A stretch of 64,000 nucleotides of DNA from Gammaproteobacteria bacterium (lineage in GTDB: Bacteria; Pseudomonadota; Gammaproteobacteria; Pseudomonadales; Pseudohongiellaceae): NCBI GenBank assembly GCA_029245395.1, contig JAQWPL010000029.1:124001-188000 (forward strand), written 5' to 3'. This document shows, piece by piece, positions 1-9,531 of the stretch. Every line of letters begins with the position of its first letter. Within the stretch, counting starts at the first letter, position 1. The translations under genes and the position numbers were made by a program. Below the pieces are notes generated by a model that saw nothing but the letters and a program-made list of their open reading frames with translations, did no database searches and was not told the DNA's origin.

Positions 1-175
1 TTGTACAGGGCAATGTTTTTCAGGCACCTGACACCGAAATGCAATTTTGTTTTCCACAGAAAAGGGACATCATGCTATGACCCTGTTCGGATACCGGGAG
101 TTTTCCGCAATTTTCAGCTTTAGCACCGTGTTCACTCTCTTTTTCCTGCTATAGGCGATAAACTAGAGGCGAGTA
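1..175. other. Left-edge non-coding stretch
   Basis: No convincing reading frame was found on either strand. In pseudomonads the serB gene lies divergently next to an AhpA-type gene, but no serB start is recognisable here, so if it is present it begins beyond the left edge. The last bases contain a purine-rich AGAGGCGAG that is the likely ribosome binding site for the TTG-started gene that follows. Confidence 0.5.
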
Positions 176-1609
176 TTGGAAATCCGGAAGCAGGCTTTGC
201 TGAAGAATAAATCTCCACATCAACACCAGTCATCAGGGTCGTTTTCAGCCACCCTGTTCAGACTACAAACACGACATAAACTGGCGCTCAGTTTTTCCCT
301 GCTATTTTTAATTATCACTGCGACTTTCTGGCTGTTGTTCCAAAATGAGCTTAACCGCTCTCTTAAGCAGTACAGTGATGTGTTGGGAGCTTCTCTGGCG
401 CAGCAAGCCGCAATATCTATTCGAGAACTTGTTCTTGTGAATGATCCTCTCGCTCTTAATGTCGCACTGGGGCAACTGGTCCGAGACAATAATATTGTTT
501 ATGCCTCAGTATATGATGTGGACGGCAATGCGCTGTCCAGTTCTGGCCAGGAACCCTCTGGTGTTGATAACAGTGTGATTTACAGTGCCAATATCCAGGT
601 TCAGGAAGCTATTGCTGGTTCTGTACAACTGGCGCTGGATACACAGACTGTTTCTTCGTCCCAGTCACAAATGCGTAACCTCTTCCTGGTAACTCTGGCT
701 GTCTCTCTGGTACTCGTTGTGCTTCTTGCATTTATTCTCAGCGGGCATATTACCTCCCCAATTTTACGCTTAAGAAACAGGCTGGATGAAAAATCAAAGG
801 AGAATTCCCAGGAAGATAACCCGGGTGGAAATGAAGCTCAACAACTGGAACAGGCAGTAGAGACCATGTTGGCCCAAATAGAGGGCATGGAAGGACAGCT
901 TCTGGAAACCGGCGTATGGGAAAGTGCAACCATAGCAGATGATGAAGAGCCCACCCGGCTGAATGCCAGCATCCTGATCGTCAAGGTAGTGAATATCAAT
1001 ACCGCTATCGAATTACTGCATCCAGCCACTTTGGCCAATTTGCTCCGGGAATATATTTTCTACCTGAGCCAGGCAGCACATTTATATGGCGGGAATCTGC
1101 AAAGGCCTGGTGGCGAATCAGTAATGGTATGTTTTCCTTCATCCATCTGTGGCGACCAACACAGTATTAACTCTCTATACTGCGCAGGTCTTTTTCAGGC
1201 CCTTATGACAAAAATAAATGCCCAGCATCGAAACAAAGGAGAGCAGGTGCTGGAGTTTCGTATGGCAATTCATTGTGGAGATATCTTTCAGGCACCCCAA
1301 TTGTCATCAGCATCCGTCAGTGACGTCCTTGGAAAAACCATTGATATCGCCTATTTCCTCAGTAAACAGGGCAAACCAAATGAGCTCGTAATCAGTGAGT
1401 CTGCTTGCTCACAGGCCAGGGAATTCGAACCAATAGAAACGGCAGGACAACATGAAATCAGTATGCCCGCTGACAATGTTTCATTTATGGCCTATATTCT
1501 GGGCCATGGTTTTGCAGCAAAAATGGGCAAGGTCAGAAAGCAGTGTTCTCATATTCTTGGTGAGACTCCGCACTTAAGAGCAGTTGATAACGCTAACGAC
1601 AGCGCTTAA
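176..1609 (+). CDS. AhpA-like membrane sensor with HAMP-like and degenerate cyclase-like domains
   Basis: 477 residues, TTG start preceded by AGAGGCGAG. Visible layout: cytoplasmic N-terminus, membrane segment at about 36-56, periplasmic sensor region to about 165, second membrane segment about 168-190, HAMP-like linker to about 243, then a class III cyclase-like domain at about 262-440. The architecture matches the AhpA-type family (membrane protein affecting haemolysin expression) that sits near serB/parC in pseudomonads; this is family recall, not a search. The usual metal-binding aspartates look replaced: the first motif reads LIVKVVNIN (Lys where Asp is expected) and the second GGESVMVCF (Glu for Asp), so nucleotide cyclisation is unlikely and a ligand-binding or signalling role is inferred. 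A receiver protein gene follows 43 nt downstream. Confidence 0.7.
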   Translation: MEIRKQALLKNKSPHQHQSSGSFSATLFRLQTRHKLALSFSLLFLIITATFWLLFQNELNRSLKQYSDVLGASLAQQAAISIRELVLVNDPLALNVALGQLVRDNNIVYASVYDVDGNALSSSGQEPSGVDNSVIYSANIQVQEAIAGSVQLALDTQTVSSSQSQMRNLFLVTLAVSLVLVVLLAFILSGHITSPILRLRNRLDEKSKENSQEDNPGGNEAQQLEQAVETMLAQIEGMEGQLLETGVWESATIADDEEPTRLNASILIVKVVNINTAIELLHPATLANLLREYIFYLSQAAHLYGGNLQRPGGESVMVCFPSSICGDQHSINSLYCAGLFQALMTKINAQHRNKGEQVLEFRMAIHCGDIFQAPQLSSASVSDVLGKTIDIAYFLSKQGKPNELVISESACSQAREFEPIETAGQHEISMPADNVSFMAYILGHGFAAKMGKVRKQCSHILGETPHLRAVDNANDSA

Positions 1610-1652
1610 GAGATTGTCAAAGCAAGGCTAAGGAGCATTAAACAATATCACT

Positions 1653-2693
1653 ATGGACGATCAAATTTACGTTGGCCACCCGTTTTACTTCTCCACACAG
1701 ATTGTAATGGTAGATGATGACCCGGATTTTCTCGATGACGTCAGCCTTATGCTCGATAGCAACCTGAGTTACTGCCTATACCAATCCGCCTCCGAAGCAC
1801 TTAACTATGTTAATTCAGCACACCAACAAGCAAACCTTCTGCAGCGCTGCTACAGCAATTACAAAACTGGTCACCAGGACTCAGATTCACTTTCCCATGT
1901 GGATATTGGCAAGTTGCATGAAGAAATTTTTAACCCTGCACGCTTCAAGACCTGCTCTACCGTAGTGGTTGACTATTCGATGCGAGAAATGAATGGGTTG
2001 GAATTTTTGATGTCACTGGAAAATCCTTTTATTCGCAAAATCCTGCTTACTGGTCAGGCAGACATGGAGCTGGCCATAAAGGCCTTTAATAAACAGTTAA
2101 TTCATCAGTTTATTGACAAGCACAATCCGAAACTTAAACAGATACTCAATTCCACAATTACATCATTTCAGGATCAATATTTTCGCAACAGCTTTAAACT
2201 CATTACCGATCCTATCATCGCCAATAATCACGACAGCTTCCTGACTGACAACAAGTTTCGAGACTTTTTTGAAGAAATTCTTTTAGAAACGAAGTGTGTT
2301 GAGTACTACATGATAGATGCTCCCCATTCCGGCTTTTTGCTTGCAGACAGTGCGGGGAAGCGCAGATGCCTGCTGATTTTTAGAGAAGCGTTAATAATGG
2401 AGCATGCTGACAATCTATTGGCAATTGGTGCGCCGGATAGCCTGGCACAAGGAGTGAGAAAAGGAGAGCTAATTCCTGTTTATGAATTTCAATCTGAAAC
2501 CCTGGACGTGGACCATCTCTGTATTAAAAACTGGGAAAAATATTACCATCCCGGCATCAAAATTGAATCAAGAGAAAATTATTTTGTGACGAATCTCACT
2601 GGAGACAACCTGCCTCAGAACTTTCAGGGCAAAATTATTCCCTACAGTGATTTCAAAGAGAGCAATTCCCTGAACAGAGAAATTCTGCATTAA
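1653..2693 (+). CDS. Atypical response regulator with unrecognised C-terminal domain
   Basis: 346 residues. The N-terminal half is a CheY-like receiver with all key residues: acidic pocket VMVDDDPDF (about 18-26), phosphoacceptor Asp107 in VVVDYSM, Thr133 in LLTGQ and Lys156 in FIDKH. An insertion of roughly 45 residues (about 52-100) separates the early and middle parts of the receiver fold, which is unusual. Residues about 170-346 form a domain I do not recognise; it is not an obvious HTH, GGDEF or HD-GYP output. The gene converges on a histidine kinase gene with only 19 nt between stops, so the two are likely cognate. An AAGGAG lies 19 nt before the ATG, too far for a standard ribosome site, so initiation may be weak. 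Confidence 0.7.
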   Translation: MDDQIYVGHPFYFSTQIVMVDDDPDFLDDVSLMLDSNLSYCLYQSASEALNYVNSAHQQANLLQRCYSNYKTGHQDSDSLSHVDIGKLHEEIFNPARFKTCSTVVVDYSMREMNGLEFLMSLENPFIRKILLTGQADMELAIKAFNKQLIHQFIDKHNPKLKQILNSTITSFQDQYFRNSFKLITDPIIANNHDSFLTDNKFRDFFEEILLETKCVEYYMIDAPHSGFLLADSAGKRRCLLIFREALIMEHADNLLAIGAPDSLAQGVRKGELIPVYEFQSETLDVDHLCIKNWEKYYHPGIKIESRENYFVTNLTGDNLPQNFQGKIIPYSDFKESNSLNREILH

Positions 2694-2712
2694 TTTTGGG
2701 AGCCTCTGATTC

Positions 2713-4104
2713 TCAGATCGCAGGAAATTCGAGAATAAATTCTGCATATTCACCTGGTTCAGAATCATAGGTTATGCCACCACCAAAACTTCGCATTGTG
2801 CGTCGACAAAATGCCAGGCCAACACCGGTGCCTTCCTCACGGGTCGTATAAAAACCCTCAAAGATTTTTTCCAGATCTGTCTGCTCAATGCCTTCACCTG
2901 TATCCCGGAACACAACTCGGTTCACACCTCTGCCAGGCTTTAGAGTTATCAATATTTCGCCTTTCAGAGCTGCATTGATCGAATATATAGAATTTTTTAT
3001 CAGGTTAAACAGAACAAAAATAAATAAATGGTCGATCCCCCTAAAGTAAAAATCTTGCTCAATGTCCAGAGTGATTTTCTCCAGCTCCCCCCGCTTGAAT
3101 GGATACCGGTCCAGTGCCTGCTTGATACATGCCGCAGAAGAAAAAACCCCGAACTGTTTTTTATCCACCTTGTTATCTTTGAGATTCATCAAAAGCATGT
3201 CAATCACACTATTAGCCTGATCAATCATCAAGGTGATGCGCTCTGGTGTATTCTCAAGAATACGTAAACGATCTTCCGGAATAGCAGAAAGTGTATCAGG
3301 GCTTTTGTCATTTGACTGGCGATACACTTCCAGCAATTTTGGCAATATTTTTTCCAGTCCATCCATTGTTGCTCGCACACCAGAAAGCGGAGTCCGCATC
3401 TCATGGGCAATATTGGCGCTGAGATCCCGCATCACAAGCATCTTCTCTGTGTAGTCCAGCTCAGTCTGCTGCATCATGGCTTCAAAATCCCTGTCCTGAT
3501 CCAGCACGGCCGTCAATTGCCCGGCAAAATAATCCAGAATTTTGAATTCAAAATCCCTGACAGCTTCTTCCAGGTTTCCCAACATCAATAACATCTGGTT
3601 AACAACAAAATAATGCACTGGTACAAAACCTATGCCCAAGCTCCATTTCAAGGAACTGCTGTTCACGGGTGTGCGAAGAAAAATGTATTTGCACTTGAAT
3701 TCCAGTGCCCGAGAGTACACTGGCGCACATAACAAAGGGGCGCGAATTTTTCTGTATTGACTTAGAACACCCAGCTCCCTTATGGAGATTAGTGTTTCCT
3801 TACCACCAACCTGTGCAATCCAGTCCTTGGTAGCTTCAAGATTTTCTCTGTTACTGAGCTTGGCGGATGAGAAGTGTTCAGCCAGGTTGCCAGGATTTTT
3901 AGCTGAAAAAATGAAGGCCCAGCAAAGACCGACGATTTCATCTCCTTTGTAAACCAAGCTGACAAGATGAATCCTGTCATCATCATTTTGAAAATATTCT
4001 TCGAGCTCTTCTCTGGCTGAATCTACTGACCAGTTTTCATACCACTTTTCCCTGGCCAGTTGCGCATAACAAGTAGCCAAAGCATCTAGAGTGCCACTGT
4101 CCAT
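2713..4104 (-). CDS. GNAT-domain/histidine kinase fusion
   Basis: 463 residues with no membrane segment. Residues about 1-190 resemble a GNAT acyltransferase fold: a beta hairpin around LVYKGDEIVGLCWAF and a motif-A-like helix after ELGVLSQYRKIRAPLL, where the pyrophosphate-binding glycines are poorly kept. A helical linker leads to a HisKA segment with phosphorylatable His234 in NIAHEMRTPLSG, then a HATPase domain with N-box LFNLIKNSIYSI (Asn371), G1 DTGEGI (401-406) and G2 GTGVGLAF (425-432). It should be a soluble autophosphorylating kinase whose input domain binds an acyl-CoA-like or related ligand; that ligand is inference. It converges on the receiver gene at 1653-2693, the likely partner. 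Confidence 0.8.
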   Translation of the reverse strand: MDSGTLDALATCYAQLAREKWYENWSVDSAREELEEYFQNDDDRIHLVSLVYKGDEIVGLCWAFIFSAKNPGNLAEHFSSAKLSNRENLEATKDWIAQVGGKETLISIRELGVLSQYRKIRAPLLCAPVYSRALEFKCKYIFLRTPVNSSSLKWSLGIGFVPVHYFVVNQMLLMLGNLEEAVRDFEFKILDYFAGQLTAVLDQDRDFEAMMQQTELDYTEKMLVMRDLSANIAHEMRTPLSGVRATMDGLEKILPKLLEVYRQSNDKSPDTLSAIPEDRLRILENTPERITLMIDQANSVIDMLLMNLKDNKVDKKQFGVFSSAACIKQALDRYPFKRGELEKITLDIEQDFYFRGIDHLFIFVLFNLIKNSIYSINAALKGEILITLKPGRGVNRVVFRDTGEGIEQTDLEKIFEGFYTTREEGTGVGLAFCRRTMRSFGGGITYDSEPGEYAEFILEFPAI

Positions 4105-4320
4105 TTAGCGTACTTCTTCACCCACTAGAACAGTGAGCCGAACATCAGTCCCGGCAAATCTCGACAACAACCGGTTGAGTCTGACCAGATCGAGAGTGCT
4201 GGTAGTTCTTGAGGCCTCTAAAGTCTCAGGCAGGACTGTGTCGGCAAAGTCACCTTTGTCGGTATCAGTCTGATTCTTGTCTTTTGTATTAGCTATCTGC
4301 TCAGAATTAGGGATATCCAG
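4105..4320 (-). CDS. Possible small CTG-started protein directly upstream of the kinase gene
   Basis: An open frame runs on the minus strand from a stop at 4378-4380 down to a TAA at 4105-4107 that directly abuts the ATG of the kinase gene. It has no ATG, GTG or TTG in a sensible place, but a strong AGGGGG (minus strand, 4331-4336) lies 10 nt before a CTG at 4320, giving a 71-residue product beginning DIPNSEQIANTKDKN and ending FAGTDVRLTVLVGEEVR. The C-terminal 35 residues look protein-like (LDLVRLNRLLSRFAG) and the precise abutment suggests translational coupling. No family is recognised. It could also be a chance frame or a decayed gene end. Confidence 0.35.
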   Translation of the reverse strand: MDIPNSEQIANTKDKNQTDTDKGDFADTVLPETLEASRTTSTLDLVRLNRLLSRFAGTDVRLTVLVGEEVR

Positions 4321-4409
4321 TTGAAAAATACCCCCTGTTTTCAGTAGTGAGCTGCCTAGGATACTGAAAAGGAGCGGCTAGTGCCAAATTCACAAATTTT
4401 TAGAAACGC

Positions 4410-6698
4410 TTACTCCGAATCTTTTTCCTCGCTTTTTCCCTGATTTTTCTCCTGCACTTCTACGCGATCCACTTTTCTGAATCCCTGGGGCAGTTTATTA
4501 CCACGTCTTCCGCGCTCACCCCGATAATGCTCAAGATCACTCATGGTCAGGTTGTAATGACGCTTACCCGAGTGAATTACCAGTATCTGCTGCGCATTGA
4601 GAACTGCAATCGCAACTACAAATTCAACACGTTCAGCGACACGAACCGCTGGGATGCTGATAATCTTGTTGCCTTTACCTTTGGCTAATTCTGGTAATTC
4701 GGACAACTTGAACATAAGCATTCTGCCCTCGTTAGTAATTCCAACCACTTCACTGTTTTCAATTTTACCAACAGGTGCAGGTGCTAACACTTTTGCGCCT
4801 TTAGGCAAAGACAGCATAGCTTTGCCTGCCTTGTTTTTACTAACAAGATTTTCATGCTTGGTAATAAAGCCATAACCGGCATCGGAAGCAAGAAGGCAAA
4901 TACTGCCTGGTTCGCCTATCACAACACCTTCAAAACTGGCCCCTGATGGCGGTTTGGTTTTACCAGATAATGGCTCGCCCATTCCTCTCGCTGAAGGCAA
5001 TGAATGTGCCGGTAAGGAATATGCTCTACCGGTGGAATCCAAAAATATAGCGTTCTGATTGCTTTTTCCTCGCGCACTGCATTTGCAATCATCTCCGGAT
5101 TTATAGGCCAGTGTAGCGGGATCCACATCATGCCCTTTCGCGGCTCTAATCCACCCTCCTTCGGAGAGAATTACGGTGACAGGTTCTGTAGAAATAAATT
5201 CTTCTTCCCTGAATGCCAGCGCCTCTTCCCGTACTACCAGTTCAGAACGTCTGTCATCACCATAGATTTCAGCATCTTCCTTGATCTCATTCTTGATCAG
5301 TGTCTTCAGTCGCGCTTTGGAGCCCAAAAGTTTTTCAAGATTTTTTCGTTCCTCAGACAACTCCTTCTGCTCTGCCTTGATTTTAATTTCCTCAAGTTTT
5401 GCCAGGCTACGCAGTTTTATTTCCAGTATGGCTTCAGCCTGTCGATCAGAAATCTTGAACTTTTTCATCAAGGCTTTTTTTGGCTTTTCTTCTGTGCGGA
5501 TTAAATGGATGACTTCATCAATATTAAGAAACGCAACCAATAGCGCATCAAGGATGTGCAAGCGGTCTTTTATTTTCTCCAATCTGTATTGCAATCGCCT
5601 GGTAACTGTAATGGCTCTGAACTCAAGCCATTCCTTCAATAAGGCGACCAGCCCTTTAACCTGTGGCCGACTGTTGATACCAATCATGTTGAAGTTAACG
5701 CGATAGCTTTTTTCCAGATCAGTCGTTGAAAAAAGGTGAGCCATAACAGAATCGACGTCGATACGGTTAGACCGTGGCACTATGACAATACGTGTCGGGT
5801 TTTCATGATCTGACTCATCACGCAGATCAACTATCATTGGCAGTTTCTTTTTCTGCATCTGGGCGGCAATCTGTTCGAGGATTTTTGTGCCGGAAACCTG
5901 ATATGGCAAAGCAGTGATTACAATGTCGCCATTTTCCTTGCCATAGACTGCGCGGCTTTTAATCATGCCGCGCCCCGTCTCATATAATTCCCTGATTTCT
6001 TCTTTTGAGGTGATGATTTCGGCATGGGTAGGAAAATCCGGTCCCTGGATAAATTTCATCAGATCTTTCGTTGTGGCTTTTGGTTTTTCCAGCAGATGCA
6101 GACAGGCCTGTGCTACTTCCCTTAAATTATGAGGAGGAATATCCGTAGCCATACCAACGGCAATACCACTGCCGCCGTTGAGCAAGACATTTGGCAGCCT
6201 GGCAGGAAGAATTAGGGGCTCTTTCAGTTCGCCATCAAAATTCAGTTTCCAATCAACGGTATCCTGACCAAGCTCAGACAAAAGTACTTCAGCATAATGC
6301 CTCATCTTGGACTCCGTATAGCGCATTGCGGCAAAGGATTTTGGATCATCTGGAGACCCCCAGTTGCCCTGCCCGTCTATAATCGGATAGCGATAGGAAA
6401 AAGGCTGAGCCATCAACACCATGGCTTCATAACAGGCAGAATCTCCATGGGGGTGGTATTTACCAATCACATCACCAATAGTGCGCGCCGACTTTTTATA
6501 CTTGGAAGAGGATTTCAAACCCAATTCTGACATGGCAAAAACAATGCGTCGTTGCACAGGTTTCAGGCCGTCACCAATATGGGGCAGCGCCCTGTCATTG
6601 ATGACATACATCGAGTAGTTCAAATAGGACTGCTCGACGAATTTACGCAGGGCCATCTGTTCCTGGCCGTCTTCGTTTAGTGTGATTGTTTCATTCAT
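4410..6698 (-). CDS. parC: DNA topoisomerase IV subunit A
   Basis: 762 residues (E. coli 752). ParC carries the DNA breakage-reunion activity of topoisomerase IV, which decatenates daughter chromosomes. Landmarks: the winged-helix region with [13 protein letters not shown] (residues 82-94), the catalytic tyrosine Tyr127 in FAAMRYTES, and a C-terminal beta-pinwheel DNA-wrapping region. The quinolone-determining positions equivalent to E. coli Ser80 and Glu84 are the wild-type Ser87 and Glu91. parE lies upstream on the same strand, separated by a 126-nt spacer with a heptamer-type inverted repeat. The ATG is preceded by AGGAAAGG. Confidence 0.97.
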   Translation of the reverse strand: MNETITLNEDGQEQMALRKFVEQSYLNYSMYVINDRALPHIGDGLKPVQRRIVFAMSELGLKSSSKYKKSARTIGDVIGKYHPHGDSACYEAMVLMAQPFSYRYPIIDGQGNWGSPDDPKSFAAMRYTESKMRHYAEVLLSELGQDTVDWKLNFDGELKEPLILPARLPNVLLNGGSGIAVGMATDIPPHNLREVAQACLHLLEKPKATTKDLMKFIQGPDFPTHAEIITSKEEIRELYETGRGMIKSRAVYGKENGDIVITALPYQVSGTKILEQIAAQMQKKKLPMIVDLRDESDHENPTRIVIVPRSNRIDVDSVMAHLFSTTDLEKSYRVNFNMIGINSRPQVKGLVALLKEWLEFRAITVTRRLQYRLEKIKDRLHILDALLVAFLNIDEVIHLIRTEEKPKKALMKKFKISDRQAEAILEIKLRSLAKLEEIKIKAEQKELSEERKNLEKLLGSKARLKTLIKNEIKEDAEIYGDDRRSELVVREEALAFREEEFISTEPVTVILSEGGWIRAAKGHDVDPATLAYKSGDDCKCSARGKSNQNAIFLDSTGRAYSLPAHSLPSARGMGEPLSGKTKPPSGASFEGVVIGEPGSICLLASDAGYGFITKHENLVSKNKAGKAMLSLPKGAKVLAPAPVGKIENSEVVGITNEGRMLMFKLSELPELAKGKGNKIISIPAVRVAERVEFVVAIAVLNAQQILVIHSGKRHYNLTMSDLEHYRGERGRRGNKLPQGFRKVDRVEVQEKNQGKSEEKDSE

Positions 6699-6751
6699 AA
6701 CCTTTCCTGGAGTACTAATCGTTTTGCATTAAAAAATTTAGTAAGTTTCTC

Positions 6752-6823
6752 GATACAGGATTCAGGAGACAGGATGCAAGAAGAACTTTTAGCGCCCCTG
6801 TATCTTGTATCCTGCATCCTGTA
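6752..6823. repeat. Imperfect inverted pair of 7-nt-period repeats between parE and parC
   Basis: The left arm (6752-6780) is built of ACAGGAT/CAGGAGA/CAGGATG-type units and the right arm (about 6799-6823) carries their reverse complement (CTTGTATCCTGCATCCTGTA). The arms can fold back over a loop of about 20 nt in the parE-parC transcript. The same CATCCTG heptamer family recurs at 57371-57512, and a related 7-nt family at 59809-59958. It might act as an attenuator or transcript-end structure between the two subunit genes; no U-tract is seen. Confidence 0.7.
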
Positions 6824-6824
6824 T

Positions 6825-8723
6825 TTAAATATCTGCCAGGTTTCCGTATTTCTCGAGCCAGGCTTTTCTGTCACTAGCTCGCTTTTTTGCCAGCAGCATG
6901 TCCATCAACTCATGTGTTTTCTTGGCCTCATCAACATTGAGTTGCACAAGCCTGCGTGTATCCATGCTCATGGTGGTTTCACGCAATTGCAGGGGATTCA
7001 TTTCCCCCAGCCCTTTAAAACGCTGAACATTGGGACTGCCTTTCTTTTTTTCTGCTGCAATCCTGTCCAGCACGCCATTTTTTTCATCATCGTCCAACGC
7101 ATAATAAACTTCCTTGCCGACATCGATACGATACAAAGGTGGCATAGCCACATAGATATGACCTGCATCGACTACCGCGGTGAAATGTTTGACGAACAAG
7201 GCACTAAGTAACGTTGCAATATGGAGGCCGTCAGAATCAGCATCAGCGAGAATACAGATTTTGCCATAACGTAATCCTGACAAATCCGAGGAGCCTGGGT
7301 CCACACCCATGGCAATAGATATATCGTGAACTTCCTGTGAAGCCAGGATTTCATCCGAGTTTACTTCCCAAGTGTTAAGAATTTTCCCCCGCAGCGGCAT
7401 GACAGCCTGTGTCTGACGATCCCGGGCCTGTTTTGCAGAGCCCCCAGCAGAATCACCTTCCACCAGAAATAATTCTCCGGTTTCCACATCCTGTGTTGAG
7501 CAGTCAGCCAGCTTACCCGGAAGTGCTGGGCCAGTAGTGACTTTCTTGCGCGCTACCTTTTTGCCTTCCCGCATCCTGTTTTGGGCATTACTAATACACA
7601 TATCCGCAATCTGAACGGCGTCATCCGTATGCTGGTTCAACCAAATGCCAAAGGAATCTTTGACAACACCGCCTATAAACACTGCGCTTTGTCGTGAAGA
7701 CAGTTTTTCCTTGGTCTGCCCGGAAAACTGGGGATCAATCATTTTTGCCGACAGGATATAGGAACAGCGATCCCAGAGATCTTCCGCACTGAGTTTTACG
7801 CCCCGTGGTAACAAGTTGCGGATTTCACAAAATTCACGGATGGCTTCCAGCATACCTGTCCTGAATCCGTTGACATGAGTACCACCTTGCATAGTAGGTA
7901 TTAGATTGACATAACTTTCCGTAACTAGCTCTCCTCCCTCGGGTAGCCACATTACTGCCCAGTCCGTCGCTTCATCATTGCCCTGCATGGAGCCGGTAAA
8001 GGGTTCAGCCGGAATACGTTCATATCCTTCAGTAGATTGTATGAGGTAATCGGCAAGTCCATCTTCGAAACACCACTCATCACTCTGGGCTTTATCGCCT
8101 TTGACTGTTTTGTCTTCAAATATCATTTGCAATCCAGGACACAGGACTGCTTTAGCTCTTAGTACGTGAATCAGGCGTGGGATCGAGATATTGGCAGAGT
8201 CGAAATATTTGCTGTTGGGAGTAAATTTTACAGTGGTCCCTGTATTTCGCTGCCCCACCTTGTCGATGACTTTCAGGCTGGTCGTCTTTTCGCCATCGGC
8301 AAAAGTCATACGGTGGAGTTTGCCATCTCTCCTAACCAGTACCTCCAGTTCGCTGGACAAGGCATTAACAACAGAGACGCCAACGCCATGCAGCCCACCT
8401 GAAAATTTGTAGTTGTCGCTGTTAAATTTTCCCCCTGCATGCAGTCGGGAAAGAATCAATTCCACGCCGGGGATTTTTTCCTCAGGATGTATGTCCACCG
8501 GCATGCCGCGGCCATCATCGGTAACCTCTACACTGCCGTCTTTATTCAAGGTCACCTTGATGCTACGCGCATGACCTGCAAGGGCCTCATCCACACTGTT
8601 ATCTACTACTTCCTGCACCAGATGATTGGGGCGGGAAGTATCAGTGTACATGCCTGGGCGGCGCCTGACCGGATCAAGTCCTGTTAGTACTTCAATAGAA
8701 TCTGAGGTATAGGAATTACTCAT
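6825..8723 (-). CDS. parE: DNA topoisomerase IV subunit B
   Basis: 632 residues (E. coli 630). ParE is the ATPase subunit of topoisomerase IV. The GHKL ATP-binding site shows EVVDNSVDEALAG (38-50), DDGRGMPVDIHPEE and GGLHGVGVSVVNALS; the transducer domain follows, and the TOPRIM metal site shows LVEGDSAGGSAKQARDR and DADSDGLHIATLL. The TOPRIM aspartate cluster is intact, with Ser at the middle non-aspartate position where Val is common. The gene lies 30 nt downstream of yqiA on the same strand, a pairing conserved in many gammaproteobacteria, and parC follows. Confidence 0.97.
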   Translation of the reverse strand: MSNSYTSDSIEVLTGLDPVRRRPGMYTDTSRPNHLVQEVVDNSVDEALAGHARSIKVTLNKDGSVEVTDDGRGMPVDIHPEEKIPGVELILSRLHAGGKFNSDNYKFSGGLHGVGVSVVNALSSELEVLVRRDGKLHRMTFADGEKTTSLKVIDKVGQRNTGTTVKFTPNSKYFDSANISIPRLIHVLRAKAVLCPGLQMIFEDKTVKGDKAQSDEWCFEDGLADYLIQSTEGYERIPAEPFTGSMQGNDEATDWAVMWLPEGGELVTESYVNLIPTMQGGTHVNGFRTGMLEAIREFCEIRNLLPRGVKLSAEDLWDRCSYILSAKMIDPQFSGQTKEKLSSRQSAVFIGGVVKDSFGIWLNQHTDDAVQIADMCISNAQNRMREGKKVARKKVTTGPALPGKLADCSTQDVETGELFLVEGDSAGGSAKQARDRQTQAVMPLRGKILNTWEVNSDEILASQEVHDISIAMGVDPGSSDLSGLRYGKICILADADSDGLHIATLLSALFVKHFTAVVDAGHIYVAMPPLYRIDVGKEVYYALDDDEKNGVLDRIAAEKKKGSPNVQRFKGLGEMNPLQLRETTMSMDTRRLVQLNVDEAKKTHELMDMLLAKKRASDRKAWLEKYGNLADI

Positions 8724-8753
8724 AATGGCTTTAATGTCCTTACTAAAATCTGG

Positions 8754-9386
8754 TCATTGAATAGCGTGTTTGATAACTGCTTTTGTTTCTGGCCTCAAGG
8801 CACCAAACTCAGCAAATTCCAGCATAGGCTCGAACATGGATTCGAATTGCTCAAAGCGGTGATTTCCCCCTTTTTGCACTATCTGTGTGGAATTCTTATA
8901 ACGTTCGATCGCCAGGCGATAGTCCAACACTTCATCACCGGTCTGCACCAGCAGCAGGTAATTTTCGGGATATTGCAGAGGATTGATATCCAAAGTATCC
9001 AGGTACAAAGCATGACCTCGGGTAAATTCATATTCCAGTCCCGAATACAGGTTTTTTTGCGGCCCCAGAAATTCTTCGCCCAAGGTTTTTACCGGCGATA
9101 TGGCAGGATTTACCAATGCGGCCTTACATTGGTATTTCTCAGCCAACCATGTGGCGTAATATCCACCCAAAGAGCTTCCCACCAGCAGAAAAGGTTTCTC
9201 ATCCGTCTCTTGAATAAGTGCTTCCAACTGGGTGATGGCTGTTAGAGGATCGTGTGAAAGTTCAGGGACAGCAATATCAAACTTGCCTGATGCCCGGCAA
9301 TATTTTGAAAATTGTTGTGCTTTTTCAGAGGCAGGTGAGCTGTTAAATCCGTGAATGTAAATTATAAGCGGCCTGCCTGAACTCAT
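8754..9386 (-). CDS. yqiA: YqiA-type esterase (alpha/beta hydrolase)
   Basis: 210 residues (E. coli 193). YqiA is a small cytosolic serine esterase acting on short acyl esters and acyl-CoA-like substrates; its cell role is not well defined. Seen here: the start IIYIHGFNSSP (8-18, oxyanion strand-loop), the nucleophile elbow GSSLGGYYA with Ser72, an Asp in QTGDEVLDY and a His in GGNHRFEQF that complete a catalytic triad. It lies just upstream of parE on the same strand, the usual position. A perfect TATAAT lies only 6 nt before the ATG, so the message may begin at or very near the start codon. Confidence 0.9.
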   Translation of the reverse strand: MSSGRPLIIYIHGFNSSPASEKAQQFSKYCRASGKFDIAVPELSHDPLTAITQLEALIQETDEKPFLLVGSSLGGYYATWLAEKYQCKAALVNPAISPVKTLGEEFLGPQKNLYSGLEYEFTRGHALYLDTLDINPLQYPENYLLLVQTGDEVLDYRLAIERYKNSTQIVQKGGNHRFEQFESMFEPMLEFAEFGALRPETKAVIKHAIQ

Positions 9387-9392
9387 CTTTTA

Positions 9393-9398
9393 ATTATA
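9393..9398 (-). promoter_or_regulatory. Perfect -10 hexamer 6 nt before the yqiA ATG
   Basis: The minus strand reads TATAAT ending 6 nt before the ATG at 9386. With normal spacing from -10 to +1 the transcript would begin at the start codon, giving a leaderless yqiA message. No strong -35 is seen at 17 nt; a GC-rich ACGG/CCGT hairpin occupies that space. A partly read-through promoter is equally possible. Confidence 0.4.
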
Positions 9399-9531
9399 CG
9401 ACGGTTCGCCGTTAAGGGTGGAAGAGTATTTGGCTAAATCCCGAAATATTTTCCCCTCAAGTGAAAAACTCAGAAACTGGAATGGAAACTATTCTGGTTT
9501 AACTGGAAATGGTAGGGTGCGATGTTGGGGA

